The notes: generated by a model from the letters alone, not told the origin. A stretch of DNA of 64,000 nucleotides from Saccharothrix australiensis (GCF_003634935.1 NZ_RBXO01000001.1:3001501-3065500), one strand, 5' to 3'; positions 41,538-50,246 are shown, counted from the first letter of the stretch. Numbers and translations: made by a program.

Positions 41538-44483
41538 ATGGCGGTGGAATTCCGCGTACTGGGGCCGGTGGAGGCGCACGTCGACGGCCGGTGGGTCGAG
41601 TTGGGCCCGGCCCGGCAGCGGTGGGTGCTGGCGGTGCTGCTGGTCGAGGCCAACCGGTTGCTGCCGGCCGATCGGCTGCTCGACCACGTGTGGGGCGATC
41701 GGGTCCCGAGCAGGGGTCGGGATGTGCTGTACGGCTACCTGTCGCGGTTGCGGCGGGTCCTGCGGGCCACCGGCGAAGCCGACATCGTCCGTCGCACCGG
41801 TGGTTACGAGCTGGTCGTGGACGAGGGCGTGGTCGACGTGCACCGGTTCCGCCGGTTGCTGGCCGACGCCCGTGCGACCGACGACGCCCGCGCGGTGGCG
41901 ATGTTGGAGCAGGCGTTGGGTTTGTGGCGGGGTGAGGTGTGCGCCGGCCTGGACACCTCGTGGGTCGACGCCCTGCGCGCCGAGTTGGACCGGCAGCGGT
42001 TCACCGCCGAACTCGACCGCGCCGAGTTCCGGGTGCGCACCGGCCGCCACGCGGAGGCCCTGGCCGACCTGTCCGCGCTGAGCGCAGCCCACCCGCTGGA
42101 CGAGCGGGTGGCCGCGCAGTTCATGCTCGCGCTGTGCCGCAGTGGTCGCCAGGCCGACGCCCTGGCGCACTACCAGCGGATGCGCGTCCGGCTCGCCGAC
42201 GACCTCGGCGCCGATCCCGGACCATCCCTGCGGGAACTCCACCAGCGCATCCTGACCTCCGACCCGGCCCTCACCCACGCCGTCCCGGACGCGGGCACGA
42301 GCAGGTCACCGGTGGTGCCCCGGCAACTGCCGGCCGCGCCCGCCCTGTTCACCGGCCGCCGCGCGGAGCTGGCCCGGCTGGACCACACCCTCGCCACCGC
42401 CCCCGACGACCCGGCCGCGCCGGGACCGGCGGCCGCGGGGACGGCGGTGATGATCTCGGCGATCGGCGGTGCCGGCGGGATCGGCAAGACCTGGCTCGCC
42501 CTGACCTGGGCCCACCGCAACCTGCACCGCTTCCCCGACGGGCAGCTCTTCGCCGACCTGCGGGGGTTCAGCCCCACCGGGGAGCCGACGGGCCCGGCGG
42601 TGGCGGTGCGCGGGTTCCTCGACGCACTGGGCGTCGACCCCCGCCGCGTCCCGCCCGACCTGGACGCCAGGGTGGCGCTGTACCGCAGCCTGGTGGCGGG
42701 GCGGCGGATGCTGGTCGTCCTGGACAACGCCGCCACCAGCGAGCAGGTCGTGCCGCTGCTGCCCGGCAGCCCGACCTGCACCGTGCTGGTCACCGGCCGC
42801 CACCGGCTGGCCTCCCTGATCGACCGGCACGGCACCCGCCACCTGGCCCTGGACGTCCTGGACCGCGACGAGGGCCGCGCCCTGCTGGCCGCGCGCATCG
42901 GCGCCGACCGCGTCGCAGGCGAGCCCGACGCCGTGGACGAACTCGTCGAGCTGTGCGGCGGCTACCCGCTGGCCCTGTCGATCACCGCCCGCAACGCCGC
43001 CACCCGCGCCGCCATCGCCCTGCGCGAGGTCGCCGCCGAACTGCGCGAACTGGGCCTGGAGGTGCTCGACCACGACACCGACCACACCGCCAGCCTGCCC
43101 GCGGTGCTGTCCTGGTCCCTGCGCCGGCTCACCGACGAGCAGCGCACCGTCTTCGCGCTGCTCGGGATCGCGCCCGGACCCGACACCACCCCGGCCGCCG
43201 CGATCGCCCTCACCGGCCTGTCTTCGGCCCGCACGCGCAAGGCGCTGTCCGCCCTGGAGGAGGCGTCGCTGCTCGACCGGCGGCCGGGCGGCCGGTACGC
43301 GATGCACGACCTGGTCCGGGACTACGCCGGCACCACGGCCCGCGCCACCCTGCCCGAGGACGTGCGGGAGGCGGCCCTGGTCCGGGTGATGGGCTTCCAC
43401 CTGCACACCGCGCACACCGCCGACCACCTCCTGGACCCGCACCACTCGTTCCTGCGCCCCGACCCGCCCGCGTCCGACGTCCACCCGCTCCCGCTGCCCG
43501 ACGCCGCGGCCGCGACCGCCTGGCTGGCCGCCGAGCACGCCACCCTCCTGGCCACGCAGCACGCCGCCGCCGCACTCGGCCGCCACCACGTCGTCTGGCA
43601 CCTCGCCTGGACGCTGCACACCTTCCACCTCCGCCGGGGGCACCTCCGCGACGCGCTCGTCGTGTGGCGGACCGCGCTGGACGCCGCCGACCACCTGCCC
43701 GACCCCGCCGCGCGCAGCTGCGCCCACCGCAACCTCGGCCAGGCGTACTCCCTGCTGGGCCTGCACGAGGAGGCCGCGCGGCACCTGGACCGGGCCCTCG
43801 ACCTGGCGGTGCGCCACCACGACACCGCCGAGCAGGCGCACACCCACCACAAGCTCGCGCTCGCCCGCGAACGGCGGGGGGACGACCGAGGGGCCCTGGA
43901 GCACGCCCGACACGCCCTGGCCCTGCACCGCACCCTCGGCCAGCCGGTGATGGAAGCCGCCGCGCTCAACCTGGTGGGCTGGTTCGCGGCGCGCCTGGGC
44001 GACTACGACACGGCCCGCGACCACTGCGAGGCCGCCCTCGCCCTGGCCGGCCGCCACCACGACGCGGAGGGTAAGGCGGACACCCTGGACAGCCTCGGGC
44101 TCATCGCCCACCGCACCGGCGACCACCGGCGGGCCGTCGACCGCTACCGCCAGGCCCTGGGCCTGTACCGCACCCTGGGGCACACCTACGAGATCGCGAA
44201 CACCCTCGACAACGCCGGCCACCCCCACGCCGCCCTCGGAGAACGCGACCAGGCCCGCGCGGTGTGGCGGGAAGCCCTGGAGCTGTACCGGGAACAGGGC
44301 CGCGACACCGACGTCGAACGCGTCCGACGACAGCTCGACGACCTCGACCCGACGCCGGAGCCGGACGGGCAGCCGAGCGCGGCCGACAGCGCGGGAGAAC
44401 GGGCGCGGCAGCGGGCGGCAACCGGGACACCCGGCAGCGCACGCCGACCGGGCCCGGCGTCGCGCTCGGAGGACGCCTCCTGA
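41538..44483 (+). CDS. SARP-family regulator with NB-ARC and TPR domains (second of a tandem pair)
   Basis: A 981-residue paralogue of the preceding gene with the same order of domains: winged helix (1-95), BTAD (98-245), NB-ARC with P-loop GGAGGIGKTW (310-319), and TPR repeats (640-930). Long stretches are nearly identical between the two copies, for example LFADLRGFSPTGEPT here against LFVDLRGFSPAGEPM. This marks a tandem duplication followed by divergence, strongest in the DNA-binding half. The C-terminal tail differs. ATG 41538 is preceded by GGGGGG about eight bases upstream. The 123-base gap could hold its own promoter. Confidence 0.9.
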   Translation: MAVEFRVLGPVEAHVDGRWVELGPARQRWVLAVLLVEANRLLPADRLLDHVWGDRVPSRGRDVLYGYLSRLRRVLRATGEADIVRRTGGYELVVDEGVVDVHRFRRLLADARATDDARAVAMLEQALGLWRGEVCAGLDTSWVDALRAELDRQRFTAELDRAEFRVRTGRHAEALADLSALSAAHPLDERVAAQFMLALCRSGRQADALAHYQRMRVRLADDLGADPGPSLRELHQRILTSDPALTHAVPDAGTSRSPVVPRQLPAAPALFTGRRAELARLDHTLATAPDDPAAPGPAAAGTAVMISAIGGAGGIGKTWLALTWAHRNLHRFPDGQLFADLRGFSPTGEPTGPAVAVRGFLDALGVDPRRVPPDLDARVALYRSLVAGRRMLVVLDNAATSEQVVPLLPGSPTCTVLVTGRHRLASLIDRHGTRHLALDVLDRDEGRALLAARIGADRVAGEPDAVDELVELCGGYPLALSITARNAATRAAIALREVAAELRELGLEVLDHDTDHTASLPAVLSWSLRRLTDEQRTVFALLGIAPGPDTTPAAAIALTGLSSARTRKALSALEEASLLDRRPGGRYAMHDLVRDYAGTTARATLPEDVREAALVRVMGFHLHTAHTADHLLDPHHSFLRPDPPASDVHPLPLPDAAAATAWLAAEHATLLATQHAAAALGRHHVVWHLAWTLHTFHLRRGHLRDALVVWRTALDAADHLPDPAARSCAHRNLGQAYSLLGLHEEAARHLDRALDLAVRHHDTAEQAHTHHKLALARERRGDDRGALEHARHALALHRTLGQPVMEAAALNLVGWFAARLGDYDTARDHCEAALALAGRHHDAEGKADTLDSLGLIAHRTGDHRRAVDRYRQALGLYRTLGHTYEIANTLDNAGHPHAALGERDQARAVWREALELYREQGRDTDVERVRRQLDDLDPTPEPDGQPSAADSAGERARQRAATGTPGSARRPGPASRSEDAS

Positions 44484-44485
44484 CC

Positions 44486-44716
44486 TCAGGAGCACCCACG
44501 CCGCTTGAGGAAGTCCACCACGGTCACGCGCAGCACCACGTCGTCGTTCGGCTATCAGGCCCCCGAACGGTCCATGCCGCGCAGCCGCCGGGTCGGTGTG
44601 CATGGCCTGCGGGTCGAACCGGCCGGCGAAGGCGATCATCCCCCGCTCGCTCACCGCCGCGCTGCCGCAGTCGACCACCACGCCGGCCACGTAGTGCTCC
44701 AGGTCGGGTCACGGTG
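44486..44716 (-). pseudogene. MaoC-like dehydratase with internal deletion
   Basis: On the minus strand the sequence starts with a MaoC hot-dog N-terminus (HYVAGVVVDCGSAAVSERGM, then AFAGRFDPQAMHTDP and GPFGGLIA, which carries the family's catalytic-region pattern FDPQ-x-H-x-DP). It then jumps directly, in a new frame, to NDDVVLRVTVVDFLKRRGCS and a TGA at 44486-44488, which looks like the C-terminus of the same family. About 70-80 residues are missing between the two. The gene is therefore an internal-deletion pseudogene. Confidence 0.55.
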
Positions 44717-44734
44717 TTGTCCGCGGGCAGGGGG

Positions 44735-44912
44735 CCCGCGGTCCGCGCGTGCCTGGACTGGTCCCACCGCACCACGCACCTCGGGGGCGCTCGGCGCGAG
44801 CGTGCCGGCGGCGATGCTCGACGCGCGATGGGTGCGCCGACGGGCCGGGCGCTGCGGATCACCACCGCGGGCCGCGCGCAGCTCGACGGGCTCGCATCGC
44901 CTGGTCAAGTCC
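44735..44912 (+). pseudogene. C-terminal relic of an ArsR-like winged-helix regulator
   Basis: Forward-strand segments VRACLDWSHRTTHLGG, ALGASVPAAMLDARWVRRR and RALRITTAGRAQLDGLAS together form the familiar C-terminus of actinobacterial ArsR-type regulators ('CLDWSERRHHLAG...W..R.GRAL.LTPAG'). The middle segment is in a different frame from the other two, so at least two frameshifts are present, and the N-terminal HTH is missing. Confidence 0.45.
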
Positions 44913-45077
44913 TTTGTAGACGGTTGCCGACCACGGGCAGGGGTCAAGCGATTTTCCGGTGGGCGGACACATTGGCCTGTTCGTGAGCCTGACCGACGGC
45001 GAGGTCGTCGCTCGGACCGCGTGGTAAGCGGTTTCCGCGCACTATCGGTAGGTCCGCGCACGGCGTTGTCGCCGTGC

Positions 45078-45120
45078 CCCGGCCACGCGCATCGACGACC
45101 GCTCAAGGCGCGTGGCCGGG
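45078..45120. promoter_or_regulatory. 13-bp hairpin upstream of the BMP-family lipoprotein
   Basis: Two perfect 13-base arms (45078-45090 and 45108-45120) flank a 17-base loop, 140 bases before the lipoprotein start. It may end read-through from the SARP genes or act as a leader hairpin of the lipoprotein mRNA. Confidence 0.45.
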
Positions 45121-45260
45121 AGTGTCCCAGAGGTCGAGTGGCGTTCCCAGCAGATGAGCGTTCATCCGGCCGATCGCGCGAACGGGTACGGTCCGTCGCG
45201 CCGCGACTGATGCGGCCATCGGGGGAGTGTCTGCTCGACGAGCAGGGAGGGAGACGAGCC

Positions 45261-46418
45261 GTGCGCCGTCGTAAGCGTGGCACCGCTGTTGCCGCGATCA
45301 CGTTGACCAGCCTCATGGTGCTGAGCGCCTGCGCGAAGGACTCCGGTGGTGTCGTCGCCGGGGCGACCGGCGTCGCGGGTGCCGCGTGCGAGTTCGCGAC
45401 ACCGCCCAGCCCGCCCGCCACGCCGAGCGCCGGCGCGGGGGAGCAGGCCGCCGACGGCGACCGGGTCGACGGGAGCGCGTTGAAGATCGGCCTGGCCTTC
45501 GACATCGGCGGTCGCGGTGACGCGTCGTTCAACGACCTCGCCGCCGCCGGGTTCGACCGGGCGATCGCCGACCTGGGCATCAAGGAGGAGAACACCCGCG
45601 AGGTCTCCGCCGCGCCGAACGAGGACGAGTCGGTGAAGCGGTCCCGCCTGCGCCAACTCGCGCGGGAGGGCTTCAACCCGATCATCGGCGTCGGCTTCGC
45701 GTACACCGAGTCGCTGAAGGTCGTCGCGCCGGAGTTCCCGGACGTCCGGTTCGGCCTGGTGGACTCGGCCGTGGAGGGCGCGGCCAACGTCACGCCACTG
45801 GTCTTCGCCGAGCAGGAGGGCGCGTTCCTGGCCGGCGTGGTGGCCGCGTACCAGAGCCGGAAGTGCCACGTCGGCTTCGTGGGCGGCGTCGACATCCCGC
45901 TGATCCGGAAGTTCGAGGCCGGGTACGCGCAGGGCGCGCGGGCCGCCGCGCCGAAGGTCGTGGTCGAGCGCAAGTACCTCACGCCGGCCACCGACTTCAC
46001 CGGGTTCCAGGACCCGGCGAAGGGCCTGGAGACCGCGAAGGGCCTCATCGACAAGGGCGCGGACGTCCTCTACCCCGCCGCGGGCGCGTCCGGCATCGGC
46101 GTCTTCTCCGCGGTGAAGCAGGCGGGTGTGCTGGCGATCGGGTGTGACGCCGACCAGTACCACCAGCCGGCGCTCGCGGACACCAGGGACGTGATCGTCG
46201 CGTCGAGCCTCAAGCGCGTCGACGTGGCGGTGTACGACTTCGTCCGGGCCGCCGCGCGGAACGACCTGGCCTCGCTGCCGAAGGTCTTCGACCTCAAGGC
46301 GAACGGGGTCGGTTACGCCACGTCGGGCGGCAGGGTCGACGCGAAGCTACAGGGGATCGTGGAGGGGTTCAAGGCCGAGATCATCGCGGGCCGGATCGAG
46401 GTCGCGGACAAGCCGTAG
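45261..46418 (+). CDS. BMP-family ABC transporter substrate-binding lipoprotein
   Basis: A 385-residue lipoprotein with signal peptide RRRKRGTAVAAITLTSLMVL and lipobox LSAC, followed by a disordered Pro/Ala-rich tether. The periplasmic-type binding domain begins at KIGLAFDIGGRGDASFNDLA, the BMP/PnrA/Med family opening (IGLVxDxGGxxDxSFN). The middle contains FGLVDSAVEG and EQEGAFLAGVVAA, which are conserved around the nucleoside pocket. The family binds purine nucleosides or related ligands for an ABC importer. No permease or ATPase genes are adjacent, so the partner is elsewhere, or this is an orphan sensor. GTG 45261 has GGGAGGGAG upstream. Confidence 0.9.
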   Translation: MRRRKRGTAVAAITLTSLMVLSACAKDSGGVVAGATGVAGAACEFATPPSPPATPSAGAGEQAADGDRVDGSALKIGLAFDIGGRGDASFNDLAAAGFDRAIADLGIKEENTREVSAAPNEDESVKRSRLRQLAREGFNPIIGVGFAYTESLKVVAPEFPDVRFGLVDSAVEGAANVTPLVFAEQEGAFLAGVVAAYQSRKCHVGFVGGVDIPLIRKFEAGYAQGARAAAPKVVVERKYLTPATDFTGFQDPAKGLETAKGLIDKGADVLYPAAGASGIGVFSAVKQAGVLAIGCDADQYHQPALADTRDVIVASSLKRVDVAVYDFVRAAARNDLASLPKVFDLKANGVGYATSGGRVDAKLQGIVEGFKAEIIAGRIEVADKP

Positions 46419-46442
46419 GCCACCGGCGCACGGCCGGGCGGC

Positions 46443-47192
46443 TCACCGCGCTGTCGTCGCACCGGCCGTCCGCGCGTGCTCGGGGCCGGTGCCCGTGGTG
46501 GCGCGCCGGCGCTCTTCGGCGGCGCGAAGGATGTCGTCGCCGAGCTGCGCGAGGAATCGGCCGGCGGCGACGAGCCGGGTACCGACCGCGGTGCCCGCCC
46601 CGAAGACCTCCGCGCCGCGCAGCGCGGTGGCGGAGAGCCGCTGGTTGGCGCGGGCGCCGACCACGGCGGAGCGCGGACCCGCGTCCTCGTCGAGGAAGTA
46701 CCGGTGGCGCCGGCTCCGGCCGTCGCGGGCGTGGCGGATCAGCCCCTGCCGCCGCAGCAGGCCGACCGCGTGCGAGATGGTCGCCGCGCTGACCCGCAGG
46801 TCCCGCGCCGGCTCGGCGGAGGTGCGGCTGCCGGTCTCGGCGGTGAGCAGGCAGGCCATCACGCCGGCGGCGGTGCGCGGCATGCCGGTGTCGACGATGG
46901 CCGCGGTCAGGTCCGCCGTGAACGCGGCCACCGCGCCGGGGTCGAGGCCGCCGCGGTCGTCGTCCGGCCGCGCGGGCGCCTGCGGGCGTGGGCTGCGCCG
47001 GGCGCGGTGGGTGGTGGCGAACTGGGCCAGGTCGGCGCGGTAGCGGCCGGGTCCGCCGTTGCGCGCGACCTCGCGGCTCACCGTCGAGGTGGGGCGGCCC
47101 AAACGGCGGGCGATCCCGGCGTAGTCCAAGCCCTGCGCCAAGCCCGCGGCGATCCGCCGCCGGTCGGCTCCGGTCAGCCTGCTCCCTGGCAT
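46443..47192 (-). CDS. GbsR/MarR-like transcription regulator with an N-terminal HTH
   Basis: A 249-residue protein with two helix-turn-helix regions. Residues 4-47 (RLTGADRRRIAAGLAQGLDY, GIARRLGRPTSTVSREVARN) form an IS30-like HTH. Residues about 95-180 form a MarR/GbsR winged helix (MPRTAAGVMACLLTAETGS, RVSAATISHAVGLLRRQGLI). The C-terminal helices would dimerise. ATG 47192 is preceded by GGAGGGG. Several CATTG/CAATG motifs in the divergent gap (47251-47300) suggest that it binds there and represses itself and the neighbouring glycosidase-like gene. Confidence 0.78.
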   Translation of the reverse strand: MPGSRLTGADRRRIAAGLAQGLDYAGIARRLGRPTSTVSREVARNGGPGRYRADLAQFATTHRARRSPRPQAPARPDDDRGGLDPGAVAAFTADLTAAIVDTGMPRTAAGVMACLLTAETGSRTSAEPARDLRVSAATISHAVGLLRRQGLIRHARDGRSRRHRYFLDEDAGPRSAVVGARANQRLSATALRGAEVFGAGTAVGTRLVAAGRFLAQLGDDILRAAEERRRATTGTGPEHARTAGATTAR

Positions 47193-47250
47193 TCGGCCGG
47201 CCCCTCCGCTTCGGTCGTCCCGACGCCAGTATGCGAGCCGGTGGTCGGCC

Positions 47251-47300
47251 ATTGCAAAGGACGGCTGCCGGCGTGCATTGGCCGGCAATGTCATTGCAAT
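47251..47300. promoter_or_regulatory. Cluster of CATTG/CAATG half-sites, candidate operators
   Basis: The gap between the regulator and the divergent gene contains ATTGCAAA (47251-47258), CATTG-GCCGG-CAATG (47276-47290) and CATTGCAAT (47292-47300). Three TTG/CAA-centred motifs within 50 bases of very GC-rich DNA are unlikely by chance and fit a multi-site operator. Confidence 0.5.
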
Positions 47301-47389
47301 CGCGATCATCGCTGTGACCAGCTAGGACAGCGCGAATCCGGGGCGGCGTCCGTTGACCGGTGTTTTGCGCTCTGCCCAACGTTCGCGCC

Positions 47390-48391
47390 ATGCGTGCCAA
47401 GGGCATCACCTACGACACCGGCTTCGCCCCCGGCGGGCGGAGCACACGACCCGGCTTCGACACCGACGCCGTGCGCCGGGAGATCCGTGTCATCGCCGAA
47501 GACCTGCACTGCGACGCCGTGCGGGTCATCGGCGGCGACCCGCAGCGGCTGGCGGTCGCCGCCGGGTACGCCGCCGACGCGGGGCTGGAGGTCTGGTTCT
47601 CCCCGTTCCCGTGCGAACTGTCCACAACGGACCTGCCGCCGTACTTCGCCGACTGCGCGGACCGCGCCAGGGAGGTGGGGGCGGACGTCTTCGTCACCGG
47701 CTGCGAACTGAGCCTGTTCGCCGCCGGTTTCGTGCCGGGGGACGACAGCCTCGCCCGGATCAAGGCCGTGGCGAGCAGCAATCCCGACCCCGACGAGGCG
47801 GCGGCTCGGCTCGGCGCGATCGCCGTCCGGTTGAACGCCGTGCTGTCCGACGCCGTGGCGGCGGTGCGCGAACGGTTCCGCGGCAGGGTCACCTACGCCG
47901 CCGGCACGTGGGAGCAGGTCGACTGGACCCCCTTCGACATCGTGGGCGTCGACGCCTACGGGGACGCCGGTGACGCCTTCCGCCAGGGACTGCGGGAGTA
48001 CCTCGGGCACGGCAAGCCGCTCGCGGCGACCGAGTTCGGCTGCTGCACCTACCGGGGCGCGGCCGAGCGCGGCGGCATCGGTTGGGACGTCGTCGACCAC
48101 GACGCCGACCCGCCCCGCGTCCGCGGCGACCACATCCGCGACGAGGAGGAGCAGGCCCGCCACCTGCGCGACATGGTGGCGCTGTTCGACGAGGAAGGCG
48201 TGGACAGCGCCTTCTGGTTCACCTTCGCCAACTACGGGTTCCCGCACCACCCGGACCCGCGCTTCGACCTCGACCTGGCTTCCTACGGGGTGTGCAAGGT
48301 CATGGCCGACGGCAGCCTGGTGCCCAAGCGGTCCTTCCACGCGATGGCCGAGGCGTACCGGGGTCTCCGGGAACGTGGGGGTGATGCCTGA
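47390..48391 (+). CDS. TIM-barrel glycoside hydrolase-like protein
   Basis: A 333-residue protein with a (beta/alpha)8 pattern. MRAKGITYDTGF opens the first strand, and AVRVIGGDPQRL and LEVWFSPFPCEL give the second and third. FVTGCELSLFA carries a Glu in the acid/base position of clan GH-A, and AATEFGCCTYRG carries a Glu in the nucleophile position about 135 residues later. FWFTFANYGFPHH is the last strand. Two conserved glutamates at these places suggest a retaining glycosidase, but no known family is matched with certainty. ATG 47390 was preferred to 47360. Its divergent regulator probably controls it. Confidence 0.55.
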   Translation: MRAKGITYDTGFAPGGRSTRPGFDTDAVRREIRVIAEDLHCDAVRVIGGDPQRLAVAAGYAADAGLEVWFSPFPCELSTTDLPPYFADCADRAREVGADVFVTGCELSLFAAGFVPGDDSLARIKAVASSNPDPDEAAARLGAIAVRLNAVLSDAVAAVRERFRGRVTYAAGTWEQVDWTPFDIVGVDAYGDAGDAFRQGLREYLGHGKPLAATEFGCCTYRGAAERGGIGWDVVDHDADPPRVRGDHIRDEEEQARHLRDMVALFDEEGVDSAFWFTFANYGFPHHPDPRFDLDLASYGVCKVMADGSLVPKRSFHAMAEAYRGLRERGGDA

Positions 48392-48401
48392 GGGTTCGCG
48401 C

Positions 48402-49010
48402 TCATGGCGGTTCCGTCCGCCCGGTCAGGCAGTGCTGCACCAGGGGGCCGAACCGGGCGACCAGCTCGTCCACCGATGACGAGGCGATCGGTTCGATCCG
48501 CACGATGTACCGCGCCACCGCGAGGCCCAGGATCTGCACGTTGACCATGCCCGCCCGCAGCGCGGCGTCCGGTGTGCCGAGCAGCGCGGCGAGCCGTTCG
48601 GTGATCTCCCGGTCGATGAACTCGCGCAGCAGCGCCTCGGACTGCGCGTCGGTGGGCGCGGACCTCGTCAGCATCACGAGCGGGGTGCGGTCGGACTTCT
48701 CCAGGTTCTCCAGCAGCGTGCGGACGATGCGCTCGCCGATGGTGTCCAGGCCGCCGGTGAAGATCGACTCGATGGCCGGCGGGATGTTGTCGGACATCTC
48801 GATCGCCGCGCCGAGCAGGCCCTGCTTGGTGCCGAAGAAGTAGAACACCATCGCCGGGTCGACGCCCGCCGCGGTGGCGATCGCGCGGACGGTCGTGCCG
48901 CCGTAGCCGTGCCTGCCGAACAACTCGCGGGCGGCCTGGAGGATGCGCTGCCTGCTCTCCGCGCCGGATCGCCAGCGTCCGGGGCGTTGGTGGGTCCCTC
49001 GTTCTGCCAT
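48402..49010 (-). CDS. TetR-family repressor
   Basis: A 202-residue TetR protein. The HTH is at 20-66 (RQRILQAARELFGRHGYGGT, then VRAIATAAGVDPAMVFYFFG with the FYFFGTK end of the recognition helix). The C-terminal ligand domain contains ATERLAALLG-like helices and resembles the TetR_C_17 type. It is divergent from an FAD monooxygenase, with a 102-base gap holding two copies of an 18-bp palindromic motif, so it most likely represses itself and the monooxygenase pair, relieved by the monooxygenase's substrate or a related compound. Its own stop is ten bases from that of the convergent glycosidase-like gene. Confidence 0.9.
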   Translation of the reverse strand: MAERGTHQRPGRWRSGAESRQRILQAARELFGRHGYGGTTVRAIATAAGVDPAMVFYFFGTKQGLLGAAIEMSDNIPPAIESIFTGGLDTIGERIVRTLLENLEKSDRTPLVMLTRSAPTDAQSEALLREFIDREITERLAALLGTPDAALRAGMVNVQILGLAVARYIVRIEPIASSSVDELVARFGPLVQHCLTGRTEPP

Positions 49011-49034
49011 GACCGCCCAAGCCTAACACCCCTT

Positions 49035-49097
49035 CTTCATCGCCTGGTGGAGTTTCGCCCGGACCCGACGTAGGGTGTTCTTCATCAGGCGATGAAG
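49035..49097. promoter_or_regulatory. Two TetR-type operators
   Basis: CTTCATC-AGGC-GATGAAG at 49080-49097 is a perfect 7+4+7 palindrome, and CTTCATC-GCCT-GGTGGAG at 49035-49052 is an imperfect copy with the same spacing. An outer pair AACACCC (49025-49031) and GGGTGTT (49073-49079) is also inverted. All lie between the TetR gene and the monooxygenase gene, the first within 30 bases of the repressor start. Confidence 0.65.
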
Positions 49098-49112
49098 ATT
49101 GGGGATGGCGGC

Positions 49113-50246
49113 ATGAGGGTGGTCGTGGTCGGGGCAGGCCCCGGTGGGTTGACGCTGGCTCACGGGTTGCGCCGGGCGGGCGTCGACGTCGTGGTGTACG
49201 AGCGGGACGGCGCATCGGGGCGTCGGCAGGGGATCAGCCTGCACGTCGACGAGCGCGGCGCGTCGGCGCTGCGGTCGTGCCTGCCCCCGGCGCACGTCGC
49301 GATGGTGGAGGCCACCGGTGGCGGGCCGCGCGAGCGGACCCTGACCCTGTCCGAAGTGGACGGGGTGCTCAAGGTGGTGGGTGAGCAGCCGACCGACGGC
49401 AGGGCGGGCCGCGCCTTACCCGGTCGACAGGTCCACCGCCCGCTGTTGCGGGCGGTGCTGCTGACGGGGCTGGAGGACGTGGTCCGGTTCGGCGCGGAGT
49501 TCACGCGTTTCGAGCAACGGGCGGACGGCACGGTCGGGGTGTGGTTCGCCGACGGCGGCCGGGACACCGCGGACGTGCTGGTCGGCGCGGACGGGATCGG
49601 GTCGGCGGTGCGCCGCCAGTACCTGCCGCACGTGCGGGTGGTCGACACGGGACAGCGGATGCTCATGGGCGCGACACCGCTGCGGGCCCTGGTCGGTACG
49701 GGGTTGCCCGAGCTGGTGGGCGACAGCCCGGCCCGCGTGCGGGCGCGCGGCACGATGGTGGTGCTGGGCGTGCTGCGGTTCACCGAGCCGCCGGCGGCGG
49801 CGCGGGAGCGGTGGCTGCCCGCCCTGCGGCGCGGCGCGGTCGCCGGGGTCGAGGACTACGTGATGTGGGCCTTGCCCGTCGCGCGGGAGCGCCTCGGATC
49901 GCCGGACTCGGTGTGGCGTCGGGCGCGGGAGCAGGCCGTCGACCTGCCCCCGGTCCTGCGGCTGGTCGTCGACGAGGCTTGGCCGGACGTCACGGTCGAG
50001 CTGCGGATGGGCGTGATCCCGCCGACGCCCGCGTGGCCCGCCGGTCCGGTGACGGTCGTCGGCGACGCCGTCCACTCGGCTCGGGGTTTCGGCGGCAACC
50101 TCGCCATGCGGGACGCGCACCGCCTCTGCGAGGCGCTGGTCGAGGCGCACCGCGGTCGGCTCGGCTTGCTCGACGCGATCGGCCGCTACGAGGACTCGTT
50201 ACGCCGCACCGGCTTCGCGCCTGGCGCGGCGGAGGTGGACCGGTGA
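49113..50246 (+). CDS. FAD-dependent monooxygenase (aromatic hydroxylase type)
   Basis: A 377-residue flavoprotein monooxygenase of the PHBH fold. The FAD dinucleotide motif is VVVVGAGPGGLTLAHGL (3-19), the DG motif is VLVGADGIGSAVRR (~160), and the second FAD motif is PVTVVGDAVHSARGFGGN (~312-329). Such enzymes hydroxylate aromatic or polyketide substrates, or inactivate antibiotics such as rifamycin or tetracycline. ATG 49113 has GGGGA nine bases upstream, and ATG 49092 lies inside the operator. The stop overlaps the next gene's start (GTGA). Confidence 0.88.
   Translation: MRVVVVGAGPGGLTLAHGLRRAGVDVVVYERDGASGRRQGISLHVDERGASALRSCLPPAHVAMVEATGGGPRERTLTLSEVDGVLKVVGEQPTDGRAGRALPGRQVHRPLLRAVLLTGLEDVVRFGAEFTRFEQRADGTVGVWFADGGRDTADVLVGADGIGSAVRRQYLPHVRVVDTGQRMLMGATPLRALVGTGLPELVGDSPARVRARGTMVVLGVLRFTEPPAAARERWLPALRRGAVAGVEDYVMWALPVARERLGSPDSVWRRAREQAVDLPPVLRLVVDEAWPDVTVELRMGVIPPTPAWPAGPVTVVGDAVHSARGFGGNLAMRDAHRLCEALVEAHRGRLGLLDAIGRYEDSLRRTGFAPGAAEVDR

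Larger units (their letters stand above)
44484..45260. other. Gap of decayed genes and a leader region
   Basis: A 777-base interval. It contains a MaoC-like relic (44486-44716), an ArsR-like relic (44735-44912), a 13-bp hairpin (45078-45120), and the leader of the BMP-family lipoprotein. Nothing else is recognisable in 44913-45077. Confidence 0.6.
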
